64,000 nucleotides of DNA, taken from assembly GCF_021502585.1 (NCBI RefSeq), contig NZ_JAKFGM010000001.1:434001-498000 (forward strand), in the 5' to 3' direction. Position numbers and translations under genes: made by a program. Each line of letters begins with the position of its first letter. Position 1 is the first letter of the stretch. Positions 24,774 through 34,006 of the stretch are shown here, piece by piece. The stretch is from Sphingomonas cremea (lineage in GTDB: Bacteria > Pseudomonadota > Alphaproteobacteria > Sphingomonadales > Sphingomonadaceae). The notes beneath the pieces are model-generated. The model searched no databases. It was not told the origin of the DNA and saw nothing but the letters and a program-made list of their open reading frames with translations.

Positions 24774-25777
24774 CCAAAGTCGCCATTAACGGATTCGGCC
24801 GCATCGGCCGCCTTGTCGCCCGCGCCATCCTTGAGCGCAGCGATCATGACCTGGAATTGGTCGCGATCAACGACCTGGCCGACGCCAAATCTAATGCGAT
24901 GCTGTTCAAGCGGGATAGCGTGCACGGGTTGTTCCCAGGTGATGTCAGCGCAGAAGGCGATTCAATGATCGTCAACGGCAAGCGCATCAAGGTGACCGCC
25001 GAGCGCGACCCGGCCAAGTTGCCGCACGCCGAACTCGGTGTCGACATTGCGCTCGAATGCACCGGCTTTTTTGCCGATCGCGAGGGCGGGCAGAAGCATC
25101 TCGACGCAGGCGCCAAGCGCGTGCTGATTTCCGCCCCGGCCAAGGGCGCCGACCTGACCGTCGTCTACGGTGTCAACCACGACAAGCTGACCGCGGAACA
25201 TGTGATTGTTTCCAACGCCAGCTGCACCACCAACTGCCTGGCGCCTGTCGCCAAGGTATTGAACGACCTGGTCGGCATCGAGCGCGGGTTGATGACCACC
25301 ATTCACGCCTACACCAACGACCAGAAGATCCTGGACCAGATCCATCCTGACATGCGCCGGGCCCGTGCCGCCGCCATGTCGATCATTCCGACCACCACCG
25401 GTGCTGCCCGCGCGGTTGGAGAGGTGCTTCCGGAACTCAAGGGCAAGCTCGACGGCTCGGCCGTGCGCGTGCCGACCCCGAACGTCAGCCTGATCGACCT
25501 GACCTTCACCCCCGGTCGCGACACCAGCAAGGAAGAGATCAATGGTGCACTAAAGGCAGCTTCCGAGAGCGGCCCCTTAAAGGGAATCCTTGCATACACC
25601 GACGAACCCTTGGTCTCGATCGACTTGAACGGCGATCCGGCCAGCTCGACCGTCGACAGCCTTGAGACCGCGGTGCTCGGAGGCAAGCTGGTCCGCGTAG
25701 TCAGCTGGTACGATAATGAGTGGGGCTTCTCGAACCGCATGGTCGATACCGCCGGCGCGCTCGCTAAGTTGATCTGA
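24770..25777 (+). CDS. gap: Glyceraldehyde-3-phosphate dehydrogenase, type I
   Basis: Oxidises glyceraldehyde-3-phosphate to 1,3-bisphosphoglycerate with NAD(P). The 335-aa chain has the Rossmann start [17 protein letters not shown] and the active-site signature [17 protein letters not shown] with catalytic Cys near residue 153. It carries the C-terminal [14 protein letters not shown]. The start overlaps the tkt stop (ATGA), and pgk begins 4 nt after its stop. Confidence 0.98.
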   Translation: MTKVAINGFGRIGRLVARAILERSDHDLELVAINDLADAKSNAMLFKRDSVHGLFPGDVSAEGDSMIVNGKRIKVTAERDPAKLPHAELGVDIALECTGFFADREGGQKHLDAGAKRVLISAPAKGADLTVVYGVNHDKLTAEHVIVSNASCTTNCLAPVAKVLNDLVGIERGLMTTIHAYTNDQKILDQIHPDMRRARAAAMSIIPTTTGAARAVGEVLPELKGKLDGSAVRVPTPNVSLIDLTFTPGRDTSKEEINGALKAASESGPLKGILAYTDEPLVSIDLNGDPASSTVDSLETAVLGGKLVRVVSWYDNEWGFSNRMVDTAGALAKLI

Positions 25778-25781
25778 GCTG

Positions 25782-26987
25782 ATGGCGGACGCCTTCAAGA
25801 CACTTGATGACTTGCCGGACGACCTGACCGGCAAGCGGGTGTTGGTACGGGTCGATTTGAACGTGCCGATGCTGGATGGCACAGTCAGCGACGACACCCG
25901 TCTTCGTGCCGCAGTTCCGACCATTGCCGAGTTGAGCGACAAAGGTGCGATCGTCCTGCTGCTGTCGCATTTCGGCCGGCCCAAGGGGCAGAACCGGCCC
26001 GACATGTCGACTGCGCTGCTGGTCAAGCCGCTGGCCGAGCTGACCGGCCGCTCGGTTCGCTTCATCGAGGATTGCCAGGGCGAAGAAGCGGCGCGCGCGG
26101 TGTCGATCATGCTACCGGGTTCGATCGGCATTCTTGAGAACACTCGCTTCCACTTGGGCGAGGAAAAGAACGACCCGGAACTGGCCAAGGGCATGGCAGC
26201 GCTTGGCGACCTATACGTCAACGACGCCTTTTCCGTGTCGCACCGTGCTCATGCATCGACCGAAGGCATTGCCCATTTCCTTCCGGCTTTTGCCGGGCGG
26301 GCGATGGAGGCGGAGTTGACGGCCTTGCAGAAGGCGCTTGGCGCGCCTGACCGCCCGGTGGCGGCGGTGGTCGGTGGGGCAAAGGTCTCTACCAAGCTCG
26401 CCGTGCTCGGCAATTTGGTCGGAAAGGTCGATCATCTGATTATCGGCGGCGGCATGGCCAACACATTCCTTGCCGCGCGCGGCGTTGATGTCGGCAAGTC
26501 GCTTTGCGAGCATGACCTCGTTGGCGAGGCAGAGAGTATTTTCGAGCGCGCTGACGCGGCCGGTTGCACGATCCATCTACCGTACGATGTGGTCGTCGCG
26601 AAGGAATTCGCGCCAAATCCGCCGTCCTTGCGAACCTGCAACGTCCATGAGGTCGCGGCCGACGAGATGATCCTTGATGTCGGCCCATCCGCCGTGGAGG
26701 CGCTGGCCGACGCGCTCAAGACCTGCCGCACACTGGTCTGGAACGGGCCGCTGGGCGCATTCGAAATACCTCCGTTCGACGCCGCCACGGTGGCGCTTGC
26801 TCAAACCGCAGCGGCGCTGACCCAGGATGGCAGCCTGGTGTCGGTTGCGGGAGGCGGCGACACGGTCGCTGCCTTGAACCATGCTGGCGTCGCAGGAGAC
26901 TTCACTTTTGTTTCAACCGCGGGCGGTGCCTTCCTCGAATGGATGGAGGGGCGGACGCTCCCTGGCGTTGCCGCGCTGCAGCACTAA
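25782..26987 (+). CDS. pgk: Phosphoglycerate kinase
   Basis: Makes ATP and 3-phosphoglycerate from 1,3-bisphosphoglycerate. The 401-aa monomer shows the N-domain [13 protein letters not shown], the basic-patch [15 protein letters not shown], the hinge [10 protein letters not shown], and the C-domain nucleotide loop ending in [15 protein letters not shown]. Its TAA (26985-26987) overlaps the TAG of the convergent thioredoxin-like gene on the other strand. Confidence 0.98.
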   Translation: MADAFKTLDDLPDDLTGKRVLVRVDLNVPMLDGTVSDDTRLRAAVPTIAELSDKGAIVLLLSHFGRPKGQNRPDMSTALLVKPLAELTGRSVRFIEDCQGEEAARAVSIMLPGSIGILENTRFHLGEEKNDPELAKGMAALGDLYVNDAFSVSHRAHASTEGIAHFLPAFAGRAMEAELTALQKALGAPDRPVAAVVGGAKVSTKLAVLGNLVGKVDHLIIGGGMANTFLAARGVDVGKSLCEHDLVGEAESIFERADAAGCTIHLPYDVVVAKEFAPNPPSLRTCNVHEVAADEMILDVGPSAVEALADALKTCRTLVWNGPLGAFEIPPFDAATVALAQTAAALTQDGSLVSVAGGGDTVAALNHAGVAGDFTFVSTAGGAFLEWMEGRTLPGVAALQH

Positions 26988-27469
26988 GGCTGCGGCTGGC
27001 GAAGGAGCGGCACCAGCAACTTGTTGAGCCGCTCGACCCCGAGCAGGCCCGACTCCGCCGCACGGACCTGGCCGTTGCGGTCGATAACATAGGTGGTCGG
27101 TAGGCGATCCAGCGGCTCAAACGGCCCCCGAATACGTGAGAGCGGGTGGACACCCTTGCCCTTGAACGCTTCGCGAAGCTGAAAGTCGGTTAAATCTTCG
27201 GCGGGAATGGCAAGTATTTGCAAGCCGAGGTTGCGACGTTGCCGGTAATAATAGTCCAGCATCGCCACCTGCACGTCGCATGCCCCGCAATCGCGCATCC
27301 AATAGGTCAGCACCACCACCTGCCCGCGCAGATCGCGGATGCTAAGCGACTGTCCGCTCGCGGTCGTGAAGGTGGTATCGGCTACCAGCGTGCCCAGGCT
27401 GGGCGGCTTGGCCATTGCCGCGCCCGTGAACAGCAGGGCTCCGGCGGTTATCAAGACACGTAGGATCAT
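26984..27469 (-). CDS. Exported thioredoxin-like (AhpC/TlpA-type) protein
   Basis: A 161-aa protein with a signal peptide (about 1-20, ending AAMA) and a thioredoxin-fold domain. The redox motif is [12 protein letters not shown] (CGAC, about residues 61-64), and the cis-Pro occurs in [14 protein letters not shown]. It most resembles periplasmic TlpA/peroxiredoxin-like reductases. The partner is unknown. It is convergent with pgk and has no apparent operon partner; the 170-bp gap behind it to the aldolase start holds no recognised element. Confidence 0.8.
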   Translation of the reverse strand: MILRVLITAGALLFTGAAMAKPPSLGTLVADTTFTTASGQSLSIRDLRGQVVVLTYWMRDCGACDVQVAMLDYYYRQRRNLGLQILAIPAEDLTDFQLREAFKGKGVHPLSRIRGPFEPLDRLPTTYVIDRNGQVRAAESGLLGVERLNKLLVPLLRQPQP

Positions 27470-27639
27470 CGTCAGTTCCTCCCCCCGACAGGCAGGACGC
27501 TGCCCCCGTCACCAGAACCGGTCAAGCGCCTCTCGATCAAGGGATGTGGTCGAATGCCAGCTTCGACCGGTTGCGAGTCCGGCAGGCCGGAGCTAGAGCG
27601 CGCCGCATATCCATCCAGATCAGCTTCCTAGGGGACCCC

Positions 27640-28557
27640 ATGAACGCCACAGCGACCGCCAGCCGGCATGACGAAATGCTTCGCAAGATTGAGCAAGGGC
27701 AGGGCTTTATCGCAGCGCTCGACCAGAGCGGCGGCTCCACGCCCAAGGCTCTGAAGGGCTATGGCATCGAGGAAGGCGAGTGGGGCAGCGACGAGGAAAT
27801 GTTCGGCCTGATCCATGCCATGCGCAGCCGGATCATTACCTCTCCGTCGTTCGGCAGCGGCAAGGTTATCGGCGCGATCCTGTTCGAACGCACCATGGAA
27901 GGAACGGTCGACGGCAAACCGACCCCGCAAGCCCTGATCGACCAGGGGGTGGTCCCGTTCATCAAGATCGACAAGGGTCTGGAGGAAGAGGCGAACGGCG
28001 TCCAGCTGATGAAACCGATGCCGGAACTCGATGCGCTGCTGATCCGCGCCAAGGGCCTCGGCGTGTTCGGGACCAAGGAGCGGTCGGTGATCAACCTCGC
28101 CAACCAGGCTGGTATTGCTGCCGTGGTTGCGCAGCAGTTCGAGGTCGCCCGCCAGGTACTGGCGCACGGCATGGTGCCGATCATCGAGCCGGAAGTGAAC
28201 ATCAAGAGCCCGGAGCGCGATGCCGCCGACCGCATCCTGCTTGCTGAAATCCTTAAGAGCCTCGACGCCATCCCTGAGGGCGAGCGGGTAATGCTGAAGC
28301 TGTCGCTGCCGGTTGAGGCAGGTCTGTTCCAGCCGCTGGTCGATCATCCCAAGGTGCTGCGTGTCGTCGCCTTGTCTGGCGGTTTCAGCCGCGCGGACGC
28401 TTGCATCGAGCTTGCCAAGAACTCGGGCATGATTGCCAGCTTCAGCCGCGCTTTGCTGTCCGACCTTCGCGCCCAGCAAAGCGACGAGGAGTTCGACCGC
28501 ACGCTCGGCACCGCGATCGACGAGATTCACAGCGCCTCGGTGGCCCGAGGCCTATAG
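27640..28557 (+). CDS. Fructose-bisphosphate aldolase, class I
   Basis: Schiff-base aldolase splitting fructose-1,6-bisphosphate. From ATG 27640, preceded by AGGGGA, it is 305 aa. It shows the class I core: GFIAALDQSGGSTPKAL, FERTMEGTVDGKP, VPFIKIDKGL, MVPIIEPEVNI, and VMLKLSLP with the candidate Schiff-base Lys, then VALSGGFSRADAC. A longer frame from 27544 was rejected as it adds an Arg-rich non-conserved leader. It completes the local glycolytic set with gap and pgk, although a 650-nt interval and an opposing gene separate it from pgk. Confidence 0.93.
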   Translation: MNATATASRHDEMLRKIEQGQGFIAALDQSGGSTPKALKGYGIEEGEWGSDEEMFGLIHAMRSRIITSPSFGSGKVIGAILFERTMEGTVDGKPTPQALIDQGVVPFIKIDKGLEEEANGVQLMKPMPELDALLIRAKGLGVFGTKERSVINLANQAGIAAVVAQQFEVARQVLAHGMVPIIEPEVNIKSPERDAADRILLAEILKSLDAIPEGERVMLKLSLPVEAGLFQPLVDHPKVLRVVALSGGFSRADACIELAKNSGMIASFSRALLSDLRAQQSDEEFDRTLGTAIDEIHSASVARGL

Positions 28558-28923
28558 CCCGCCCTGGAAGTCGAAGGTAAATCGGTAAGCGCGGGGATCG
28601 GTTTGCGTCCCGGCGACTTTCGCTGGAACTGCTGCGACTAGGGTCAGCGCACCGTCGGCGACTTGCTGGGACTTGCCCAGCTCAAGTTCGAGCGTCCGGT
28701 GCCAGCTTCCGCCGCTGACCTCGCTGCGCACGACCAGCCTCCCTGCCCATACGCAGGTGACATCGGTCGGGCAGCGGCTGTCCTCGACCACCGAGATCGG
28801 TCGAACATGAAGGCCGTTGGCGTAGGCGGTCTGACCGAGAGCGGCCGACGGACCGGCCGTCGCCGGCGGTGCGGTCATGCATGCGGCAAGTGCGAATGCT
28901 GAGAATGGGGCAAGTGCTTTCAT
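28552..28923 (-). CDS. Small putative lipoprotein
   Basis: A 123-aa protein with a short signal sequence ending in the lipobox-like ALAAC (Cys-15). The mature part contains a Cys pair in DSRCPTDVTCVWAGRLVV, a segment seen in small secreted proteins of Sphingomonadales, followed by beta-type strands. No enzyme motif is visible and function is unknown. Its 3' end overlaps the aldolase gene by 6 nt, convergently, and its start is 35 bp from thiE on the other strand. Confidence 0.7.
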   Translation of the reverse strand: MKALAPFSAFALAACMTAPPATAGPSAALGQTAYANGLHVRPISVVEDSRCPTDVTCVWAGRLVVRSEVSGGSWHRTLELELGKSQQVADGALTLVAAVPAKVAGTQTDPRAYRFTFDFQGGL

Positions 28924-28958
28924 TGGACGCAGCTTCCGTTCCAGCTAATGAGCGGCGC

Positions 28959-29630
28959 ATGAATGAAGACGATGTCGACCTTTCCGCCTTCCCGCCGCCG
29001 TTGCGAAAGGATCCTTGCCAGCTTTACCTGATCAGCCCGCAGGACGTGGGCGGAGTTTTCCCCGATCGATTGAAGGCGGCGCTCGCCGGCGGTCCGGTCG
29101 CGGCATTCCAGCTGAGGGTCAAGGATGTCGAGCAGCATGAGTTGGCACGGCTGGCCGAGCCGTTGCAACGCATATGCGCCGAAGCGGACGTTGCCTTTAT
29201 CGTCAACGACAGCGTCAGTCTGGCCAAGCGGCTCGACACGGATGGCGTGCATCTCGGTCAGGGCGACGGCAATCCGCGCGAGGCCCGGGCTATCCTGGGA
29301 CCGTCGAAGCAGATTGGAGTTACCTGCCATGCCAGTCGGCACCTTGCGATGGAAGCGGGCGAGGCGGGGGCCGACTATGTCGCGTTCGGCGCCTTCTACC
29401 CGACCACCACCAAGCCGAGCGAACATCGACCCGATCCGGCAATCCTAAGTTGGTGGTCATCGCTGTTCGAAATTCCGTGCGTCGCGATTGGTGGCATAAC
29501 GCCGCAAAATGCCGCGCCGCTAGTCACCGCTGGCGCGGACTTCATTGCCGTCTGTAATGTGGTCTGGAGCAAGGAAGACCCATCGGGCGAAGTCGCGAAA
29601 TTCGCCGAGCTGTTCGCTTCGACCTCCTGA
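28959..29630 (+). CDS. thiE: Thiamine phosphate synthase
   Basis: Joins HMP-pyrophosphate and thiazole phosphate to thiamine monophosphate. From ATG 28959 the protein is 223 aa, a TIM barrel with LYLISPQD, AFQLRVKD (substrate Lys), FIVNDSVSLAKRLDTDGVHLGQGD, IGVTCHAS, ADYVAFGAFYPTTTK and the phosphate-binding VAIGGITPQN. No other thi gene is nearby, so a TenI-like regulator is a minor alternative, but the GQGD and FYPTTTK segments favour ThiE. The frame extends upstream to 28869 only as an overlap with the lipoprotein gene start. Confidence 0.88.
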   Translation: MNEDDVDLSAFPPPLRKDPCQLYLISPQDVGGVFPDRLKAALAGGPVAAFQLRVKDVEQHELARLAEPLQRICAEADVAFIVNDSVSLAKRLDTDGVHLGQGDGNPREARAILGPSKQIGVTCHASRHLAMEAGEAGADYVAFGAFYPTTTKPSEHRPDPAILSWWSSLFEIPCVAIGGITPQNAAPLVTAGADFIAVCNVVWSKEDPSGEVAKFAELFASTS

Positions 29631-29690
29631 CGTTCTGAAACAAAGCGAGATGCTGTGGCGTTCCTTGGTGAAAATCCAAGGAGCCTGCCT

Positions 29691-30752
29691 GTGCCGCGTA
29701 CCCCGATTCTGCCGATCCTGTCGTACTGCCTAGTTTTCGCAGCAACCACCGCAACCGCCCAACCCGGCTCGAATGTCTTCACGCCACCGGGCACCGCCAA
29801 GCCTGTCTGGGTGCAACCCGGAACGCCGGGTAGTCCGATCAACGGAGCGGTGTTCCATGCCCAGGTGCTGCTGAGCTCAGCCGGCTTTTCGTCAGGCGTG
29901 ATCGACGGGAAAGACGGCATGTCGTTCAAGGCGGCGGTGCGCGGGTTCCAGCAGTCGCGCGGCCTGCCGGCGACAGGAAAACTCGACATCGCGACCCGCC
30001 GAGCGCTGCTCGATCGCAACCGGCCTTCTACCGTCAATGTGAAGCTCGGCCGCGCCGACATCGGCGGCAATTATGTTTATCCCTTTCCGAAGAAAGCCGA
30101 GGGGCAGGCCAAGCTGAAGTGGGCCGGATACCGAAACATGCTTGAAGAGGTTGCCGAGCGGTATCACACGACCCCCGACACGATCGTCGCGCTCAATGGG
30201 CCAACGGCGTTGATCGGCATCGGGCAGAACTTGCGCTTGCCCAACGTATTGCCAGCCAGCACCGACTACCAGGGCTCACCGCTCAAGCCTGAACATCGCG
30301 CCTGGTTCGTGAAACTCAATATCGACGCCAACGAGCCTCAGGGCGATCATGTCGTCATCGACAAGTCGGAAGGCTTGCTCAAGGTGATCGATGACGGCGA
30401 CCGGCTGGTCGCTCAATTTCCGGTGACGACGGGTTCGCAGCATGACCCGCTGCCGCTCGGCAACTGGAAGGTCTCGACCTACGCCTTTTTGCCGCCGTTC
30501 CACTACCAGCCGGACCTGTTCTGGGATGTCGACGACAGCAAGGACGAGAAGATGCTCCCGCCTGGACCGAACGGGTTGGTCGGCGTTGCCTGGCTCGACC
30601 TCACCAAAGACCATTACGGCATTCATGGCACGCCCGAACCGCAAACGATCGGCCGGACCGAAAGTCACGGTTGTATTCGCATGACCAATTGGGACGTGCT
30701 CAGGCTTTCGCGGATGCTGAAGCCTGGATTCAAGGCCGAGTTCCGGGCCTGA
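29691..30752 (+). CDS. L,D-transpeptidase with peptidoglycan-binding domain
   Basis: Exported YkuD-type L,D-transpeptidase forming 3-3 peptidoglycan crosslinks or attaching proteins. GTG 29691 has AAGGAG 7 nt upstream and gives 353 aa starting with a proper signal peptide (MPRTPILPILSYCLVFAATT). Domains: a PG_binding_1 motif (about 52-105, AQVLLSSAGFSSGVIDGKDG), a LysM-like stretch (about 150-185, YHTTPDTIVALNG), and the YkuD domain (about 210-350) with the catalytic HGTPEP...SHGCIRMTNWD. An earlier GTG at 29655 lacks a signal peptide start. The stop overlaps the M23 peptidase start (TGATG). Confidence 0.92.
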   Translation: MPRTPILPILSYCLVFAATTATAQPGSNVFTPPGTAKPVWVQPGTPGSPINGAVFHAQVLLSSAGFSSGVIDGKDGMSFKAAVRGFQQSRGLPATGKLDIATRRALLDRNRPSTVNVKLGRADIGGNYVYPFPKKAEGQAKLKWAGYRNMLEEVAERYHTTPDTIVALNGPTALIGIGQNLRLPNVLPASTDYQGSPLKPEHRAWFVKLNIDANEPQGDHVVIDKSEGLLKVIDDGDRLVAQFPVTTGSQHDPLPLGNWKVSTYAFLPPFHYQPDLFWDVDDSKDEKMLPPGPNGLVGVAWLDLTKDHYGIHGTPEPQTIGRTESHGCIRMTNWDVLRLSRMLKPGFKAEFRA

Positions 30753-31390
30753 TGGATACGGTCGTCACCAAAATCGGCTGGACTGTGGTGATTGCCGTAT
30801 TGATCGGCGCTTTTTCCATTTTCGCCTATAATATCGGCTATGGTTCCGGTCGTGGCGACGTGACGGTGGCCGGTGGAAAGCAGCTGTTCGACCCAAAGGG
30901 CGGACCACCGGTCATGGTTGCGGAGGGCGTTGTCGTCGGGCCCGCCGGCCTCGCCATTCCAGTTGTGGGCGTGAAGGCGGACCAGTTGGTCGATACCTAC
31001 ACGCAGGCGCGCGCCGGTGGGCAACGGACCCATGATGCGATCGACATCATGGCGCCGACCGGCCAGCCGGTGATTGCCGCCGCACCCGGCCGGGTCGAAA
31101 AACTGTTTTTCAGCGAGGGCGGCGGCGGGATCTCCGTCTACGTCCGGTCCGACGATGGGCGCTGGAGCTATTATTATGCCCATTTGAGCGCCTATGCGCC
31201 GGGGCTGCATGAGAACCAGCTCCTGCAGCGCGGCGCGCCGGTGGGCTATGTCGGCGCGACCGGTAATGCCAATCCGGCCGGTCCTCATCTCCATTTTGCT
31301 GTCAACCGCATGAACCCGGGGGAGAAATGGTGGCAGGGGACGCCGATCAATCCTTATCCGCTGCTTGCCGGAAAGCCAGTCACGCGATGA
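30752..31390 (+). CDS. Membrane-anchored M23 (LytM) peptidase
   Basis: A 212-aa protein with an N-terminal membrane helix (about residues 9-30) and a C-terminal M23 domain (about 95-205). Zinc ligands are expected in THDAIDIMAP (H...D) and GPHLHFAV (second H of HLH), with the catalytic His in YYYAHLS, so it appears active. It would cut peptidoglycan peptide bridges in the periplasm or regulate an amidase. It is translationally coupled to the L,D-transpeptidase, giving a two-gene wall-remodelling operon. The frame extending back to 30671 lies within the previous gene and was rejected. Confidence 0.9.
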   Translation: MDTVVTKIGWTVVIAVLIGAFSIFAYNIGYGSGRGDVTVAGGKQLFDPKGGPPVMVAEGVVVGPAGLAIPVVGVKADQLVDTYTQARAGGQRTHDAIDIMAPTGQPVIAAAPGRVEKLFFSEGGGGISVYVRSDDGRWSYYYAHLSAYAPGLHENQLLQRGAPVGYVGATGNANPAGPHLHFAVNRMNPGEKWWQGTPINPYPLLAGKPVTR

Positions 31391-31397
31391 CTAAGGT

Positions 31398-31422
31398 CGT
31401 TTCAGATCATTGATCTGAAACG
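31398..31422 (+). repeat. 11-bp palindromic hairpin after M23 gene
   Basis: Perfect inverted repeat, 31398-31408 (CGTTTCAGATC) against 31412-31422, with a 3-nt ATT loop. It starts 8 nt after the M23 stop. There is no U-tract behind it, so it may be a mobile palindromic element, an operator, or part of the larger structured region that follows. Confidence 0.6.
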
Positions 31423-31559
31423 TGAATCTTGGTCACCACAAGAGATGAAAGCCTGATTCACGCCATGGTGGGCAGCAAAGGCTTCCCACCACGGCGATCA
31501 GGCTTTATGGGCGCCGACTTGTTTGGGCGGCTTGCCGCCCACGGCTCTTTTTCATCTCT
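31421..31559 (+). ncRNA. Candidate structured RNA or attenuator upstream of efp
   Basis: The 192-bp gap before efp can fold into: P1, 10 bp (31441-31450 with 31550-31559); P2a, 7 bp (31451-31457 with 31497-31503); P2b, 11 positions with one mismatch (31462-31472 with 31485-31495); and P3, 7 bp (31525-31531 with 31534-31540) extended by GCCG/CGGC (31513-31516, 31542-31545) and followed by TCTTTTT. P3 looks like an intrinsic terminator. CGTGAATC (31421-31428) can also pair perfectly with GATTCACG (31455-31462), which would compete with P2. The family is not one I recognise. Confidence 0.45.
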
Positions 31560-31582
31560 CAGGCATATAGGCGGATCACCTA

Positions 31583-32146
31583 ATGAAGATCAGCGGCGTG
31601 GACATTCGTCCCGGTAACATCATCGAATATGAAGGCGGCATCTGGCGCGCCGTGAAAATCCAGCACACCCAGCCCGGTAAGGGCGGTGCCTATATGCAGG
31701 TCGAGCTGAAGAACCTTATCGACGGCCGCAAGAATAATGTGCGGTTTCGCTCGGCCGAAACGGTCGAGCGCGTCCGCCTCGACACCAAGGATTTCCAGTT
31801 TCTGTTCGCCGACGGCGACATGCTGACGTTCATGGACAAGGAAAGCTACGAGCAGATCAGCCTGCCGCGCGACCTGCTCGGTGATGCCGCCGCCTTCCTC
31901 CAGGATGGCATGGACGTGGTGATGGAGCTTCATGAGGAGCGGCCGATTTCGGTCCAGCTGCCCGACACGATCGAAGCGACGATCGTCGAGGCGGACGCCG
32001 TGGTGAAGGGCCAGACAGCCAGCTCAAGCTACAAGCCCGCGATGCTCGACAATGGCGTTCGCGTCATGGTCCCGCCGCATATCAGCGCGGGCACCAAGAT
32101 CGTCGTCGACGTCTATGAACAGACCTACGTCCGGCGTGCCGATTAA
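31583..32146 (+). CDS. efp: Elongation factor P
   Basis: Relieves ribosome stalling at polyproline stretches. The 187-aa chain has the three beta-barrel layout: a KOW-like domain I with loop PGKGG (Lys-33, the position modified in other bacteria), domain II ([21 protein letters not shown]), and domain III ([14 protein letters not shown]...[12 protein letters not shown]). No modification enzyme (EpmA/B, EarP) lies nearby. The stop overlaps the suhB start (TAATG at 32144-32148). Confidence 0.97.
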   Translation: MKISGVDIRPGNIIEYEGGIWRAVKIQHTQPGKGGAYMQVELKNLIDGRKNNVRFRSAETVERVRLDTKDFQFLFADGDMLTFMDKESYEQISLPRDLLGDAAAFLQDGMDVVMELHEERPISVQLPDTIEATIVEADAVVKGQTASSSYKPAMLDNGVRVMVPPHISAGTKIVVDVYEQTYVRRAD

Positions 32147-32958
32147 TGGTTTCCCATTCCGGCCTGATCACTGTCATGACCCGCGCGGTCCGCAAGGCGG
32201 CGCCGCGGCTTCGGCGGGACTATAACGAAGTCGAGCAGCTTCAGGTGTCGAAGAAGGGCCCGGCCGACTTCGTGTCGATGGCCGATAAGCGCGCCGAGAC
32301 CACCCTGGTCGAGGAACTGCGCAATGCCCGGCCCGACTGGGGCATGTTGCTGGAAGAGAGCGGCGAGATTGCCGGCGATCCCTCGAAGCCGCGGTGGATC
32401 GTCGATCCGCTCGATGGAACGACCAACTTCCTCCACGGCGTCCCACATTTCTCAATCTCCATCGCGGTCGAGGAGCCGCTTCCCGGTGGCAAGACCGGCA
32501 TCAGCCACGGCCTCGTCTATCAACCGCTGACCGATGAGACTTTCTGGGCGGAAAAGGGCCGTGGCGCATGGCTCAACGACCGGCGGCTTCGGGTTTCGGC
32601 GCGGCGCGACTTGTCGGAAGCGATGATCGGCACCGGTATTCCCCATTTCGGCCGCGGCGATGTCGCTCGCTGGTCGCGAATCTTTGGTGCAATCGCGCCC
32701 GAAGTAGCCGGGATCCGTCGATTGGGATCTGCCGCACTCGATCTCGCCTGGGTCGCGGCAGGCCGTTTCGATGGCTTCTGGGAAGACGATCTCGACATTT
32801 GGGATTCGGCCGCAGGCGTGCTGCTGGTCAAGGAAGCGGGCGGCTTCGTCAGCGATTACCGTGGCCAGGATCGCATGTACGAACGGCGTGAATATCTGGC
32901 TGCAAGCGGAGAGTTGCACAGCCGGCTGCACAAGCTGCTTGCCGGAGCGCTCCGTTAA
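32146..32958 (+). CDS. suhB: Inositol monophosphatase family protein SuhB
   Basis: Mg-dependent phosphatase; SuhB in E. coli also takes part in rRNA antitermination. The 270-aa protein has the family metal site: Glu-Glu in MLLEESGEI, the signature IVDPLDGTTNFLHG (about 84-97), and the second motif DIWDSAAGVLLVKEAGG (about 216-232). Substrate may be inositol phosphate or another sugar phosphate. It is coupled to efp. The 98-bp gap to nuoA contains a small hairpin. Confidence 0.94.
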   Translation: MVSHSGLITVMTRAVRKAAPRLRRDYNEVEQLQVSKKGPADFVSMADKRAETTLVEELRNARPDWGMLLEESGEIAGDPSKPRWIVDPLDGTTNFLHGVPHFSISIAVEEPLPGGKTGISHGLVYQPLTDETFWAEKGRGAWLNDRRLRVSARRDLSEAMIGTGIPHFGRGDVARWSRIFGAIAPEVAGIRRLGSAALDLAWVAAGRFDGFWEDDLDIWDSAAGVLLVKEAGGFVSDYRGQDRMYERREYLAASGELHSRLHKLLAGALR

Positions 32959-32994
32959 GTCTTTTTGCGAGTCATTCTCACTGTTTCAGATGCT

Positions 32995-33010
32995 TGCCCC
33001 GATAGGGGCA
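32995..33010 (+). terminator. Weak hairpin between suhB and nuoA
   Basis: TGCCCC-GATA-GGGGCA, a 6-bp stem without a U-tract, lies 36 nt after the suhB stop. It may help end the efp-suhB transcript. The nuo promoter should lie in or near this 98-bp gap; I could not place it. Confidence 0.35.
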
Positions 33011-33056
33011 GCGTCCTAGAGAGCCGCCAATCTGTAAGCCCACCGGGAGTCCTATC

Positions 33057-33434
33057 TTGGCAAGCGTTGCCGCCGGATATCTGCCGATCCTCTTGTTCCT
33101 GGCCGTCGCGCTTGCGCTGTCGGCTGCGTTCGTCGTGCTGCCGATGCTGGTCAGTCGCCTGACCGGCACGCACCGGCCGGACGCCGAGAAATTGAGCGAA
33201 TATGAGTGCGGCTTCCCCGCATTCGAGGACAGTCGCGCCCAGTTCGACGTACGCTTCTACCTGGTCGCGATCCTGTTCATCGTCTTCGATCTGGAAGCGG
33301 CCTTCCTCTACCCCTGGGCGGTCAGCCTGATGGGCACTGGCTGGACCAGCTGGTTCGCGATGATGATCTTTCTCATCGAGCTTGCGCTGGGCCTTGCCTA
33401 TGCCTGGAAGAAGGGAGCTCTCGAATGGGAGTGA
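33057..33434 (+). CDS. nuoA: NADH-quinone oxidoreductase subunit A
   Basis: Membrane subunit of complex I (ND3 homologue). The 125-aa protein has three hydrophobic helices and the conserved loop between helices 1 and 2, [25 protein letters not shown], containing the quinone-site Cys. The start is TTG at 33057 with GGGAG about 7 nt upstream; no ATG or GTG fits. First gene of the nuo operon, overlapping nuoB by 10 nt. Confidence 0.96.
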   Translation: MASVAAGYLPILLFLAVALALSAAFVVLPMLVSRLTGTHRPDAEKLSEYECGFPAFEDSRAQFDVRFYLVAILFIVFDLEAAFLYPWAVSLMGTGWTSWFAMMIFLIELALGLAYAWKKGALEWE

Positions 33435-34006
33435 TGTTGAGCCCGGCCGAGGATCGCTTTCCGTCCGAGGAAGAGGTTGCTCGGGTTGCCGGACTTGTTC
33501 CGGGCAGCGTCGAAGAGGCCAAGTTCCTCGAGTTGCGCAAGGAATTGGACGAAAAGGGCTTCCTGGTCACCACGACCGAGGATCTGTTTACTTGGGCCCG
33601 GACCGGTTCCTTGTGGTGGATGACCTTCGGCCTCGCCTGCTGCGCGGTCGAGATGATCCATGTGAACATGCCGCGCTATGACCTGGAACGGTTCGGTGCG
33701 GCACCGCGCGCGTCCCCGCGCCAGTCCGATGTGATGATCGTCGCCGGGACGCTGTGCAACAAGATGGCGAGCGCGCTTCGCAAGGTTTACGACCAGATGA
33801 GCGAGCCGCGCTACGTCATCTCGATGGGCAGCTGCGCCAATGGCGGCGGTTATTATCATTACAGCTATTCGGTTGTCCGCGGTTGCGACCGTATCGTGCC
33901 GGTGGACATTTATGTTCCCGGCTGCCCGCCGACCGCCGAGGCCTTGCTCTACGGGATCATGCAGCTGCAGCGGAAAATCCGCCGCGAAGGGACGCTCGAC
34001 CGGTGA
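33425..34006 (+). CDS. nuoB: NADH-quinone oxidoreductase subunit B
   Basis: Carries the terminal [4Fe-4S] cluster N2 next to the quinone pocket. From ATG 33425 (GGGAG 7 nt upstream) it is 193 aa. Cluster ligands are in [12 protein letters not shown] (adjacent Cys pair), [14 protein letters not shown] and [12 protein letters not shown] long upstream extension of the frame lies inside nuoA and was rejected. The stop overlaps the nuoC GTG. Confidence 0.97.
   Translation: MGVMLSPAEDRFPSEEEVARVAGLVPGSVEEAKFLELRKELDEKGFLVTTTEDLFTWARTGSLWWMTFGLACCAVEMIHVNMPRYDLERFGAAPRASPRQSDVMIVAGTLCNKMASALRKVYDQMSEPRYVISMGSCANGGGYYHYSYSVVRGCDRIVPVDIYVPGCPPTAEALLYGIMQLQRKIRREGTLDR

Noticed and set aside
31429-31617. 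62-aa frame before efp (TTG start)
   Set aside because: It lies over the inverted repeats and runs into efp in another frame; the sequence is better explained by RNA structure.
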